The notes beneath the pieces are model-generated. The model was not told the DNA's origin. It made no database searches and worked only from the letters and a program-made list of their open reading frames with translations. A stretch of DNA of 64,000 bases, from contig JAGFIT010000087.1 in NCBI GenBank assembly GCA_024103385.1, forward strand, positions 1 through 64,000, read 5' to 3'. This DNA is from Vicingus serpentipes (GTDB taxonomy: Bacteria > Bacteroidota > Bacteroidia > Flavobacteriales_E > Vicingaceae). Below are positions 15,410-24,755 of the stretch, one piece after another (the first letter of the stretch is position 1; each line of letters opens with the position of its first letter). The position numbers and the translations under genes are program-made.

Positions 15410-17503
15410 TTAATACGCTAATAAGCCTCTCAAAGCTTTAGCCACCTTCTCTCCACTTGGCAGTAAAGTAGCCTCTAAAATAGAATTTAATGGAATAGCT
15501 GGAGTATCCACTGAACCAATAATTTCTATAGGTGCATCCAAATGTTCAAAACAATTTTTCTGAATTCTTGCGGCCAACCCTAAGGTAAACGAACTTTCTA
15601 TTGATTCTTCCGTTACCAACATTACTTTATTATGTTTTTTCGTAGCTGTATACATCGCCTCTTCATCCAGCGGATTCAACGTTCGCAAATCAATAATCTC
15701 CACTTGACCTTTAAATTGTTTTTCTGCCTCCAAACTCCAGTACACACCTCTACCATAAGTAATAATTACTGCACTCTCCCCTTTTTCTACTTTTTCTTCA
15801 TCAGCCTCCAAAACTGTTCTGGCTTTACCAAAAGGAATTACATAGTCCTCATCTGGCTCAATGGTCATTGCTCCTTGTGTTCCTTTAATTTTACTCCAAT
15901 ACAAGCCTTTGTGTTCAAATATAACCACTGGGTTTGGGTCGTAATAGGCAGCTTTCAACAACCCTTTTAAATCAGCTCCTGTGGAAGGATAAGCGACCTT
16001 TACTCCTCTTATATTTGTTACCACTGACTCAACACTAGATGAATGATAAGGACCTCCAGAGCCATAAGCCCCAATAGGTACTCGAAGAACCATGCTTGCT
16101 GGCCACTTTCCATTGGATAAATAATAGGAACGACTTACTTCTGTAAACAATTGATTTAAACCTGGCCAAATGTAATCTGCAAACTGCACCTCAACAATAG
16201 GTTTTAATCCCACAGCAGCCATACCGACAGTACTTCCTACTATAAACGCTTCCTGTATAGGTGTGTTAAACACCCTATCGTCTCCAAACTGTTGAGCCAA
16301 AGTAGCTGCCTCGCGAAAAACTCCTCCTAATCGTGCCCCTACATCTTGCCCGTACAACAAACATTCGGGGTGTTTATTCATTAACTCCCTCACCGCAAAA
16401 AGTGCCGAATCCACCATTACTGTCTTCTCCTTCCCTTCTGGTGCTCTCACCCCTTTTTCTTCCGTAATAGGCGTTGGCGCAAAATGATACGTAATTAAAT
16501 CTTCTGGTCGAGGGTCTTCTTCTTTTAATGCCAATTGATAGTCCGCTTCGACTGTTTTTATAGCTTCCTCCTCAATGGTTTTTATCTCTTTTTCTGAAAC
16601 ACCTAAATCCAATAATTCTTTAATGATTTTAGAATAAGGGTCTTTTTTCTTTGCTTCATCCAAATCATCTCGATACCACTCCATCCTCACCCCAGATGTA
16701 TGATGATTTAGTAAAGGAACTTTTGCATGCACTATAAACGGCCGTCTTTCTTTACGAACTATTTCAATCACCTCCTGCATGGCGATATAAGATTCTGAAA
16801 AATTAGATCCATCAATAGTTCTTACTTCCATCCCCTTAAACCCCTTTGCATAATGCGTAATATCTTGCGCTCTTGTTTCTTCTGCATTAGCAGAAATATC
16901 CCAATCATTGTCTTGTACCAAATAAATAATGGGCATCTTTTTTAATACTGCCATTTGAAACGCCTCAGAAACTTCCCCTTCAGTGGTACACGCATCTCCC
17001 AAACTACAAAGTACTACTGGGTTTTCTCCTTTGTAATCTTCCGCTATTCCAGTCTTCTCCTTGTATTGAATACCCATTGCCACACCTGTAGCAGGTATAG
17101 CTTGCATCCCTGTAGCAGAACTTTGGTGCGGTATTTTTGGTTTGTCAGCGTCATTTAAGCTAGGGTGAGCATAATACGTTCTCCCTCCAGAAAAAGGGTC
17201 ATTTCGTTTTGCCAGCAATTGTAACATCAATTGAAATGGTGTCATTCCAATTCCCAACAGCATACTATCATCACGGTAATAAGGAAAAACAAAATCTTGC
17301 GGTTTTAATTGCAACCCGGTAGCTAACTGAATAGCCTCATGCCCTCTTGAAGTAGCATGCACATACTTAGCAGTAACCTCTTTATTTTTTTCATACAATT
17401 CCGTCAACGCTTTAGCCATAGCCATCAACCTGAATGCTTCTAAAACCACTTCCTTTTTCACTTGAGTTACTTCCTTCATTTTTTTGTCCATTACTACTGC
17501 CAT
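15410..17503 (-). CDS. 2-oxoacid dehydrogenase E1, fused alpha and beta subunits
   Basis: A 697-residue thiamine-diphosphate enzyme that decarboxylates a 2-oxoacid and passes the acyl group to lipoyl-E2. The alpha-type half (residues 1 to about 340) has the phosphate-binding GDACTTEGEVSEA and HQSSATGMQAIPATGVAMG. The beta-type half (about 365-697) starts after TVMVDSALFAVRELM and has GQDVGARLGGVFREA, PIQEAFIVGSTVGMAAVGLKP and the C-terminal EESIESSFTLG. The fusion resembles Bacteroidota branched-chain (BkdAB-like) E1; a pyruvate-type substrate cannot be excluded. No E2 or E3 is nearby. lipB at 47968 supplies the lipoylation needed by its partner. Confidence 0.9.
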   Translation of the reverse strand: MAVVMDKKMKEVTQVKKEVVLEAFRLMAMAKALTELYEKNKEVTAKYVHATSRGHEAIQLATGLQLKPQDFVFPYYRDDSMLLGIGMTPFQLMLQLLAKRNDPFSGGRTYYAHPSLNDADKPKIPHQSSATGMQAIPATGVAMGIQYKEKTGIAEDYKGENPVVLCSLGDACTTEGEVSEAFQMAVLKKMPIIYLVQDNDWDISANAEETRAQDITHYAKGFKGMEVRTIDGSNFSESYIAMQEVIEIVRKERRPFIVHAKVPLLNHHTSGVRMEWYRDDLDEAKKKDPYSKIIKELLDLGVSEKEIKTIEEEAIKTVEADYQLALKEEDPRPEDLITYHFAPTPITEEKGVRAPEGKEKTVMVDSALFAVRELMNKHPECLLYGQDVGARLGGVFREAATLAQQFGDDRVFNTPIQEAFIVGSTVGMAAVGLKPIVEVQFADYIWPGLNQLFTEVSRSYYLSNGKWPASMVLRVPIGAYGSGGPYHSSSVESVVTNIRGVKVAYPSTGADLKGLLKAAYYDPNPVVIFEHKGLYWSKIKGTQGAMTIEPDEDYVIPFGKARTVLEADEEKVEKGESAVIITYGRGVYWSLEAEKQFKGQVEIIDLRTLNPLDEEAMYTATKKHNKVMLVTEESIESSFTLGLAARIQKNCFEHLDAPIEIIGSVDTPAIPLNSILEATLLPSGEKVAKALRGLLAY

Positions 17504-17526
17504 TCCTCATTTCTTTGAGCATCTAA

Positions 17527-17534
17527 CAAATATA
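17527..17534 (-). promoter_or_regulatory. -7 promoter element of the E1 gene
   Basis: Minus-strand TATATTTG, 23 bases before the ATG at 17503. No matching element was found for the divergent dCMP deaminase gene in the same 178-base gap. Confidence 0.5.
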
Positions 17535-17681
17535 GCAAAAAAGGAAACTTTCTGTATAAAATGTTCTTTTCTTAACTTATTACCTCCTAGTTTTTAAGAA
17601 ATTTTTAAAAATTCCACATAGGAATAAAAATTCATACCCTATAATTGTCTGCAATTTCCTAATTTGGCACTTTATTTTATA

Positions 17682-18134
17682 ATGGACAACTCTTACAGTA
17701 CATCAAAACAATTACGCTACGATAGCGCTTACTTAAAAATGGCTTTAGAGTGGGCAAAACTATCACACTGCAAACGAAAACAAGTAGGAGCGCTTATTGT
17801 TAAAGACAGAATGATTATTTCTGATGGATACAATGGCACACCAACAGGCTTTGATAATTGTTGTGAAGGAGATACTGGTGAAACACATTGGTATGTATTG
17901 CATGCTGAAGCCAACGCCATGATGAAAATTGCCAAATCAACCCACAATGCCGATGGCGCCACACTTTACCTAACTCTTTCTCCATGTAAAGAATGTAGCA
18001 AGCTTATTTTACAAGCAGGCATCAAAAGAGTGGTTTACATTAATGCTTACAAAGATAATTCTGGTTTGGACTTCTTAACATCTTCTAACATTGAAGTTAC
18101 TCACCTCCCACTAGAAAAAATGAATGACCTTTAA
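17682..18134 (+). CDS. deoxycytidylate (dCMP) deaminase family protein
   Basis: 150 residues from the ATG at 17682 (MDNSYSTSKQ); a TTG 18 bases upstream is less likely. Zinc-site motifs are HAEANAMMK (His ligand and catalytic Glu) and SPCKECSK (two Cys ligands). GYNGTPTGFDNCCE is typical of dCMP deaminases, which make dUMP for thymidylate synthesis. It sits 17 bases before the S41 protease gene and may be co-transcribed with it. Confidence 0.9.
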   Translation: MDNSYSTSKQLRYDSAYLKMALEWAKLSHCKRKQVGALIVKDRMIISDGYNGTPTGFDNCCEGDTGETHWYVLHAEANAMMKIAKSTHNADGATLYLTLSPCKECSKLILQAGIKRVVYINAYKDNSGLDFLTSSNIEVTHLPLEKMNDL

Positions 18135-18151
18135 TTGACTTACACCATAAT

Positions 18152-19795
18152 ATGAGCAACAACAAAAAGTTAATTTTCCTCTTATCCCCTATCATTATCG
18201 CTTTATTTTTTGTTGTAGGTATTTATTTAGGAGCTATTTTGTCTAATTCCTCCACCAGTAGTAATAAAACCGTTATTTTTTCTAAAAACAAACGTTTTAA
18301 TACTACTACTAAACTTAATGAAATTTTAAACTTTATTAGTGATACTTATGTTGATTCTGTTGACAAAAGAGAGTTAACAGAAAAGTCCATATCTTCTATG
18401 CTTTCTCAATTAGATCCTCACTCTTACTACATTCCTGCGCGAGAATTTGATGATATGAACGAGCCCTTAGAAGGAAATTTTGACGGCATCGGTATCGAGT
18501 TTCGATTAAAAAACGACACCGTACTAGTAATTGCTCCTGTAGCCAACGGTCCTTCAGAAAAATTAGGTATAAAAGCTGGAGACAGAATTATTAAAGTAGA
18601 TACCATTCCTATTGCTGGAGTAAATATTACTAACGAAAAAGTGATTAAACTCCTCAAAGGACCACGAGGAACTAAAGTAAATGTAATTATTAAACGAGTA
18701 GGCGTAAAAAAACCATTACGATTTACCATTACAAGAGATCGAATACCTATATACAGTGTAGACTCTCCGTATATGATTACCAAAAACACAGGCTATTTAA
18801 AAATTACCCGTTTTGCAAAAACCACTTATGCCGAGTTTTTAAAAGCGACTGACCAACTCCAAAAAGAAGGTATGAAAAACCTCATTATTGATTTACGAGG
18901 AAACGGTGGAGGGGTACTTTCTGCTGCTACTAATATTGCCGATGAAATTTTGCCTAAAAACAAAATGATTGTATATACCGATGGAAGAGTGAGAAACAAA
19001 AGTGAGTATTTCTCCTCTGCTGGAGGATCTTTAGAACACACCAACATTGTTATTCTAATTAATGAAAACTCTGCCTCTGCCAGCGAAATTTTGGCAGGTG
19101 CTATTCAGGATAATGACAAAGGAACAATTATAGGAAGACGTTCTTTTGGAAAAGGATTGGTACAAGAACAAGTGGTTTGGCCAGATGGCTCTGCCCTACG
19201 TTTAACAGTTGCTAGATATTACACCCCTACGGGAAGATGTATTCAAAAACCCTATGAAGAAGGAGCAGAAAATTACCGTGCTGAAGCCTACAACCGATAC
19301 ACTAATGGAGAGTTGCTTTCGTCTGATAGCATTCATTTTCATGACTCCTTAAAGTATTATACTCCTGAAGGAAAAGTAGTTTATGGTGGTGGTGGTATTA
19401 TGCCCGATATTTTTGTTCCACTAGATACTAACGGTGGTAGTAATTACTTATATGAATTGCGCTACAGAGGAATTGTACAAGATTTTGCACTCAATTTTGT
19501 AGATAAAAAACGAAAAGAGTTGATTGAACAGTATGAAACAGCAGTAAACTTTAAAAATAACTTCACCATAAGTAACGACCTTTTTAACAGCCTTATTAAA
19601 TATGCTGATGAAAATGAGGTAAAACGTAATTTATCAGAAATTCAACTCTCCAAAGAATTAATTTTAAGAGACGTGAAGGCGGCTATTTGTCGTAACTTAT
19701 TTAACGATTTGGGATATTATGTAATTGTAAATGAGTACGACAACACCGTTCAAGAAGCCATTAAAGTGTTAAGTGATTATGAAAAAAGACATTAA
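18152..19795 (+). CDS. S41-family C-terminal processing peptidase
   Basis: A 547-residue envelope protease. It has an N-terminal membrane anchor or signal (LIFLLSPIIIALFFVVGIYLGAI), a PDZ domain (about residues 105-190, with FDGIGIEF and GLKAGDRI-like IKAGDRIIKV), and the S41 catalytic core with the Ser in NENSASASEILAGA and the Lys in RRSFGKGLVQEQ. C-terminal helices follow. Such CtpA/Prc enzymes trim the C-termini of exported proteins. The next gene begins inside its last codons. Confidence 0.94.
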   Translation: MSNNKKLIFLLSPIIIALFFVVGIYLGAILSNSSTSSNKTVIFSKNKRFNTTTKLNEILNFISDTYVDSVDKRELTEKSISSMLSQLDPHSYYIPAREFDDMNEPLEGNFDGIGIEFRLKNDTVLVIAPVANGPSEKLGIKAGDRIIKVDTIPIAGVNITNEKVIKLLKGPRGTKVNVIIKRVGVKKPLRFTITRDRIPIYSVDSPYMITKNTGYLKITRFAKTTYAEFLKATDQLQKEGMKNLIIDLRGNGGGVLSAATNIADEILPKNKMIVYTDGRVRNKSEYFSSAGGSLEHTNIVILINENSASASEILAGAIQDNDKGTIIGRRSFGKGLVQEQVVWPDGSALRLTVARYYTPTGRCIQKPYEEGAENYRAEAYNRYTNGELLSSDSIHFHDSLKYYTPEGKVVYGGGGIMPDIFVPLDTNGGSNYLYELRYRGIVQDFALNFVDKKRKELIEQYETAVNFKNNFTISNDLFNSLIKYADENEVKRNLSEIQLSKELILRDVKAAICRNLFNDLGYYVIVNEYDNTVQEAIKVLSDYEKRH

Positions 19796-20186
19796 TCCTC
19801 CCAGCATAAAAGATGTAGCCGTGGCGGTGGTTTCAGAAAAAAATGAATTGAACCAAGACATTTGGAATGTTTACCTCATCAACCTGAAAGACGAAGCCAT
19901 AGAAGGTGTATTGGTTTCTTCAAAAGGCTATTTTACTGATTTAAAAGATCAAGAAACCAAAACCTCTGTATTGAGGCATTCTATTGGAACAGTAGAAGCA
20001 AAAAGTACCCGTTTAATTGAACCTATTATGGAGGAGCTCTTTAACATACACAACGAATATTGGGTAAGTTTTTTTGTAGACAACCAAATGCTCGATAAAA
20101 AATACATTTTTTTAGCAGAAACCATTAAGGAAGAGAACCTCATTAACATTCCTCTTTTGAATAAAAAGGGAGTGATGATAAAATAA
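19779..20186 (+). CDS. conserved hypothetical protein
   Basis: About 135 residues from the ATG at 19779 (MKKDINPPSIKDVAVAVV), overlapping the protease gene by 17 bases. No signal peptide or membrane segment. The beta-rich first half (DIWNVYLINLKDEAIEGVLVSSKGYF) looks like a small globular cytoplasmic domain. I recall similar small proteins in other Bacteroidota but know no function. Translational coupling to the S41 protease and the following exonuclease puts it in one operon. Confidence 0.7.
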   Translation: MKKDINPPSIKDVAVAVVSEKNELNQDIWNVYLINLKDEAIEGVLVSSKGYFTDLKDQETKTSVLRHSIGTVEAKSTRLIEPIMEELFNIHNEYWVSFFVDNQMLDKKYIFLAETIKEENLINIPLLNKKGVMIK

Positions 20187-20194
20187 TTACACTT

Positions 20195-20914
20195 ATGCTC
20201 ACTAAAATCAACCTTGAAAAAATACTGTTTTTAGACATCGAAACAGTTGCTCAACAACCCGAATTTTCGAAATTAGACGATAATTTTAAAAAGCACTGGG
20301 AGCAAAAAGCGAGTTTTATTACTCGCAATGAAGAAACTCCTGAGGAGATTTATAATCGTGCGGGAATTTATGCTGAATTTGGGAAAATTGTATGTATTTC
20401 TGTGGGAGTTATCCGAATAGAAAACGGAGTTAAAAAGCTACACATTAAATCTTTTTACAACGATAATGAAAAGGAGTTGCTCACTTCCTTTTTTGAAATG
20501 CTAAACCAACATTACAATTCTCAAGATGCATTATTGTGCGCTCACAACGGCAAAGAGTTTGACTTCCCTTATATTGCTCGAAGAGGCTTAATTAATGGGT
20601 TAAATATTCCTCAAATATTAGATCTGGCAGGTAAAAAACCCTGGGAAATTTCGCATTTAGACACATTACAATTATGGAAATTTGGCGATTACAAACATTA
20701 CACTTCGTTAAGTTTATTAACCACCATTTTTAACATTCCTACACCAAAAGATGATATTGATGGTAGCATGGTAAACGAAGTTTATTGGAAAGACAATGAT
20801 TTGAAAAGGATTGCCGTTTATTGTGAAAAAGATGTGGTAGCACTAACCCAGTTGTTTTTACGATTTAGAAATGAAAGTTTGATTGATCAAAATAACATCG
20901 TTATTCCCCAATGA
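20195..20914 (+). CDS. 3'-5' exonuclease, PolB-like DEDD superfamily
   Basis: 239 residues with the RNase H-like exonuclease motifs: LFLDIETVA (Exo I Asp and Glu), CAHNGKEFDFPYIARR (Exo II) and YCEKDVVALTQLFLRF (Exo III with Asp). It is a free-standing proofreading-type domain without a polymerase, known in Bacteroidota as a predicted PolB-like exonuclease. The stop overlaps the next start (ATGA at 20911-20914). Confidence 0.87.
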   Translation: MLTKINLEKILFLDIETVAQQPEFSKLDDNFKKHWEQKASFITRNEETPEEIYNRAGIYAEFGKIVCISVGVIRIENGVKKLHIKSFYNDNEKELLTSFFEMLNQHYNSQDALLCAHNGKEFDFPYIARRGLINGLNIPQILDLAGKKPWEISHLDTLQLWKFGDYKHYTSLSLLTTIFNIPTPKDDIDGSMVNEVYWKDNDLKRIAVYCEKDVVALTQLFLRFRNESLIDQNNIVIPQ

Positions 20915-21426
20915 TAAAATTTATACGCTATAAAATTGTATTGTTACTTTTTTTAAGTATTGTCCTTTTCGCTTGTCAACAAGAAAAAAGTCCCTACTTC
21001 TCTACCATATTAAAATCCGAAAAAGGTCATTTGAGAGGTGCTCAAATTGGAGATTCATATAACAACATTCTACGACTAGAAAACGATAGCTTTTTAATAG
21101 ACCAAATGGAAGACTACCTCCATTATGAATACGAACTAGATATGGGAAATAGTTATACTGTTACTTATGATTTTTCTAGAACAAATGAACTTTACGAAAT
21201 TGAAACTACTGCCTATTTTGATTTAATTCAGGATGCCAATTTGCTGTTTAATCATTTCAACAATCATTTCACTAAGAAATATGGAAACGGAAAAAAAGAA
21301 GAAGATGGCTACACAGTATGGAAAACTGTTCAAAAAAAGACCAACACCAATATCGAAATTGCAATGATTAATGAAAGTGTTTCCTATGGCATTATCACTA
21401 TCAAAATCAGAGATTTAGATTATTAA
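20911..21426 (+). CDS. hypothetical lipoprotein
   Basis: 171 residues. The signal peptide has a lipobox (LFACQQE, Cys at about residue 22). The mature part has a beta-rich, mixed fold (GAQIGDSYNNILRLE, YELDMGNSYTVTYDFSR) and no recognised domain. It is coupled to the exonuclease gene by a 4-base overlap, but the two products act in different compartments. The function is unknown. Confidence 0.75.
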   Translation: MIKFIRYKIVLLLFLSIVLFACQQEKSPYFSTILKSEKGHLRGAQIGDSYNNILRLENDSFLIDQMEDYLHYEYELDMGNSYTVTYDFSRTNELYEIETTAYFDLIQDANLLFNHFNNHFTKKYGNGKKEEDGYTVWKTVQKKTNTNIEIAMINESVSYGIITIKIRDLDY

Positions 21427-21566
21427 CTTAGTAGTTAATTAATCCCCATTAATCCACACATAAACAACAATCATCTAAATTGAATACATCTATTGAATAG
21501 TTTTCTTGTTTTCTTTTTCAAGAAAGTGTATTTTTATTGCCCTTTGCAAAAGAAGAAACACATCGT

Positions 21567-23375
21567 ATGAACAGTAGAAGTTTATTAGAAATAAAGAATT
21601 TAGTTACAGAATTCCGTACAGAAGAAGAAACTGTTAAAGCAGTAAATGATGTCTCGTTTACCTTAAATAGAGGAGAAACTATTGGTATTGTTGGAGAATC
21701 TGGCTCTGGAAAATCTGTCACCTCATTATCTGTTATGCGATTAATCCCTAACCCTCCAGGAAAAATAGCTGCTGGGGAAATCTTATACCATACCGAAAGC
21801 GGAGTAATAGACCTTGTTAAAGTTTCTGAAAAAGAAATGAGAAACTACCGGGGAAACGACATTGCTATGATATTTCAGGAACCGATGACTTCATTAAATC
21901 CTGTTTACATTTGTGGCGATCAAGTTGCTGAAGCAATCATTTTACACCAAAAAGTAAATAAAAAAGAAGCCAAAGCAATTACTATTGATTTGTTTACTCA
22001 GGTAGAATTACCAAGGCCAACTGAAATGTTTGACGCCTACCCACATCAAATATCAGGAGGACAAAAACAACGTGTAATGATTGCAATGGCGATGTCTTGC
22101 AATCCTTCCATACTAATTGCTGATGAACCTACAACAGCATTAGATGTAACTGTACAAAAAACCATCTTGGAGTTAATGATGCAATTGCAACAGAAACACG
22201 ATATGGGAATTTTGTTCATAACGCATGATTTAGGTGTAATTGCCGAACTAGCTGATAAAGTAGTGGTTATGTACAAAGGGAAAATTGTAGAACAAGGCAG
22301 TGTGCTTGATATTTTCAACAACCCACAACATCCGTATACCAAAGGATTATTAGCATGTAGGCCGCCTTTAAACAGAAGATTAAAATGGCTACCTACTGTA
22401 TCCGACTTTATGAAAATTAATGAAGATGGAACAATGCACGAGACCAATAAATCTGTTGCAGAAGTAACCGACAGTTTAGTGGTGTCTTCAGAAGAAACCG
22501 CTAAAAAGCACGAGGTTCTTTATCAGCAAAATCCCATATTAGAAATTAAAAACCTAAAAACCTATTTCCCTATCAATAAAGGTATGTTTGGAAAAGCTAC
22601 TAGTTATGTTCAAGCAGTTGATGATGTTTCTTTTGAAGTTTATCCTGGAGAAACCTTAGGTTTAGTAGGAGAATCTGGTTGTGGAAAGACCACTTTAGGT
22701 AGAACTATCTTAAAATTAGTAGAACCTACTTCTGGTCAAATTGTATTTGAAGGGAACGACTTAACAGCTCTTAACAGTAAAGAGATGCGTGATTACAGAA
22801 AGGAAATGCAAATTATCTTTCAAGATCCTTACTCCTCTTTAAACCCTAGAATCACCATTGGTGAAGCCATTATGGAGCCTATGCGTGTTCATGGTGTTTT
22901 TAACAACGACAAAGAACGTAAAGCTCATGTTATGGAGCTGCTGAAAAAAGTAAGTCTATTAGAGCAACATTTTTATAGGTATCCACATGAATTTTCTGGA
23001 GGACAAAGACAACGTATTTGTATTGCTCGTTCTTTAGCACTCAATCCCAAATTTATTATTTGTGATGAATCTGTTTCTGCATTAGATGTATCTGTTCAAG
23101 CTCAAGTGTTGAACTTATTAAACAAGTTAAAAGAAGAATTTAATTTTACCTACATTTTCATTTCTCACGATTTATCGGTGGTTAAATTTATGAGTGACCG
23201 AATGATTGTAATGCAACAAGGAAAAATTGTTGAAGTAGGCAATGCCGATGAAATTTATGCTAACCCAAAAACAGAATACACCAAAGAGTTAATTGCCGCT
23301 ATTCCTAAAGGAGAGCTAGACGATATTAAAGCTTCATTGGAAAAGAAGAAAGTAAGACGAGCTGTAACTGCATAA
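21567..23375 (+). CDS. ABC transporter with two fused ATPase domains (oligopeptide type)
   Basis: About 602 residues from the ATG at 21567 (MNSRSLLEIKNLVTEFR). It holds two complete ABC ATPases of the DppD/DppF type: first Walker A GESGSGKS and signature SGGQKQRV, then GESGCGKT and SGGQRQRI, each with a Walker B aspartate (ILIADEPTTALD, FIICDESVSALD). PYTKGLLACRPP is the oligopeptide-transporter C-terminal motif. Layout matches YejF-like fused ATPases of peptide importers. The partner permeases and binding protein are not in this window. Confidence 0.93.
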   Translation: MNSRSLLEIKNLVTEFRTEEETVKAVNDVSFTLNRGETIGIVGESGSGKSVTSLSVMRLIPNPPGKIAAGEILYHTESGVIDLVKVSEKEMRNYRGNDIAMIFQEPMTSLNPVYICGDQVAEAIILHQKVNKKEAKAITIDLFTQVELPRPTEMFDAYPHQISGGQKQRVMIAMAMSCNPSILIADEPTTALDVTVQKTILELMMQLQQKHDMGILFITHDLGVIAELADKVVVMYKGKIVEQGSVLDIFNNPQHPYTKGLLACRPPLNRRLKWLPTVSDFMKINEDGTMHETNKSVAEVTDSLVVSSEETAKKHEVLYQQNPILEIKNLKTYFPINKGMFGKATSYVQAVDDVSFEVYPGETLGLVGESGCGKTTLGRTILKLVEPTSGQIVFEGNDLTALNSKEMRDYRKEMQIIFQDPYSSLNPRITIGEAIMEPMRVHGVFNNDKERKAHVMELLKKVSLLEQHFYRYPHEFSGGQRQRICIARSLALNPKFIICDESVSALDVSVQAQVLNLLNKLKEEFNFTYIFISHDLSVVKFMSDRMIVMQQGKIVEVGNADEIYANPKTEYTKELIAAIPKGELDDIKASLEKKKVRRAVTA

Positions 23376-23384
23376 TCAACCATC

Positions 23385-24755
23385 ATGGCAAAAACCAAAG
23401 TAAAAACCGCTTTTTTTTGTCAAAATTGTGGTGCTCAATTTCCTAAATGGGTTGGAAAATGTACTTCGTGCAATGCATGGAACACTATTGTTGAAGAAGT
23501 TATCAGCAAGCCTGACCCCAGTTCAGTATCAGCAACATTTAATATCCAAAAATCAAACAAACCCAAGCAGATTGAAAACATTGAATTGGCCGATGTTCCT
23601 CGAATAAAATTACCCGGAACAGAGTTAAATCGGGTATTAGGTGGAGGCTTAGTACCTGGTTCATTAGTACTTTTTGGAGGTTCTCCAGGCATTGGAAAAT
23701 CTACCTTAATGCTGCAAATGTCGTTAAGACTAAAAGGCAAAAAGACATTGTACGTAACCGGTGAGGAAAGCGACCAGCAAATAAAAATGCGGGCAGATAG
23801 AATCGGAAACAAAAACCCCGATTGTTTTATCTTAACAGAAACCGCTACCCAACAAATTTTTCAGCACATTAAAGCGTTACAACCTGAAGTATTGGTAATC
23901 GATTCTATTCAAACTTTACACACTGCGGTTATTGATTCATCTCCTGGAAGCATTTCTCAGGTAAGAGAATGTACCGCTGAACTGATGCGATACGCTAAAG
24001 AAACCAATACTCCTGTATTTTTAATTGGCCACATTACCAAAGACGGAACAATTGCTGGTCCTAAAATATTAGAACACATGGTAGATGTTGTGCTTCAATT
24101 TGAAGGAGACAGAAATCACATCTACCGATTGCTCCGATCCATCAAAAATCGTTTTGGCTCTACCAATGAATTAGGCATTTATGAAATGCATGGTGCTGGA
24201 TTACGTGAAGTAGACAACCCTTCTGAAATATTAATTAGCAACAAAGAAGAAGAATTAAGTGGAACAGCCATTGCTGCTACCATGGAAGGAAACCGCCCTT
24301 TATTAATTGAAATACAAGCATTGGTGAGTACTGCAGCATATGGCACACCTCAGCGTTCTACTACTGGATTTGATTCCAAAAGGCTAAACATGTTATTGGC
24401 TGTATTGGAAAAACGATGTGGCTTTAAATTAGGAGCTAAAGACGTTTTCTTAAATGTTGCTGGAGGGCTAAAAGTAAACGACCCTTCGGTAGATTTAGCC
24501 GTTATTAGTGCAGTATTGTCATCTGGAGAAGATATGCCTATAGACTCTACTATATGTTTTTCTGCTGAAGTTGGTTTATCAGGTGAAATCCGGCCTATTA
24601 GTCATATTGACCAACGTATTGTGGAAGCCGAAAAACTGGGATTCAAAAAAATATTTATCTCCAAATACAATAAAAAAGGATTAGGCACTGAACATAAAAT
24701 TGATATTGTGCTGGTAAGCAAAATCGAAGAAGTATTTAATCATTTATTTGGTTAA
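23385..24755 (+). CDS. radA: DNA repair protein RadA
   Basis: 456 residues. The order is a zinc finger (CQNCGAQFPKWVGKCTSC, residues about 11-28), Walker A GGSPGIGKST, Walker B VLVIDSIQTL, the RadA KNRFG motif (IKNRFGSTNELG) and a Lon-protease-like C-terminal domain. RadA is a RecA-paralogue helicase that promotes branch migration in recombination repair. It follows the ABC ATPase gene by 9 bases. Its last 12 bases overlap the 3' end of convergent mltF. Confidence 0.96.
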   Translation: MAKTKVKTAFFCQNCGAQFPKWVGKCTSCNAWNTIVEEVISKPDPSSVSATFNIQKSNKPKQIENIELADVPRIKLPGTELNRVLGGGLVPGSLVLFGGSPGIGKSTLMLQMSLRLKGKKTLYVTGEESDQQIKMRADRIGNKNPDCFILTETATQQIFQHIKALQPEVLVIDSIQTLHTAVIDSSPGSISQVRECTAELMRYAKETNTPVFLIGHITKDGTIAGPKILEHMVDVVLQFEGDRNHIYRLLRSIKNRFGSTNELGIYEMHGAGLREVDNPSEILISNKEEELSGTAIAATMEGNRPLLIEIQALVSTAAYGTPQRSTTGFDSKRLNMLLAVLEKRCGFKLGAKDVFLNVAGGLKVNDPSVDLAVISAVLSSGEDMPIDSTICFSAEVGLSGEIRPISHIDQRIVEAEKLGFKKIFISKYNKKGLGTEHKIDIVLVSKIEEVFNHLFG

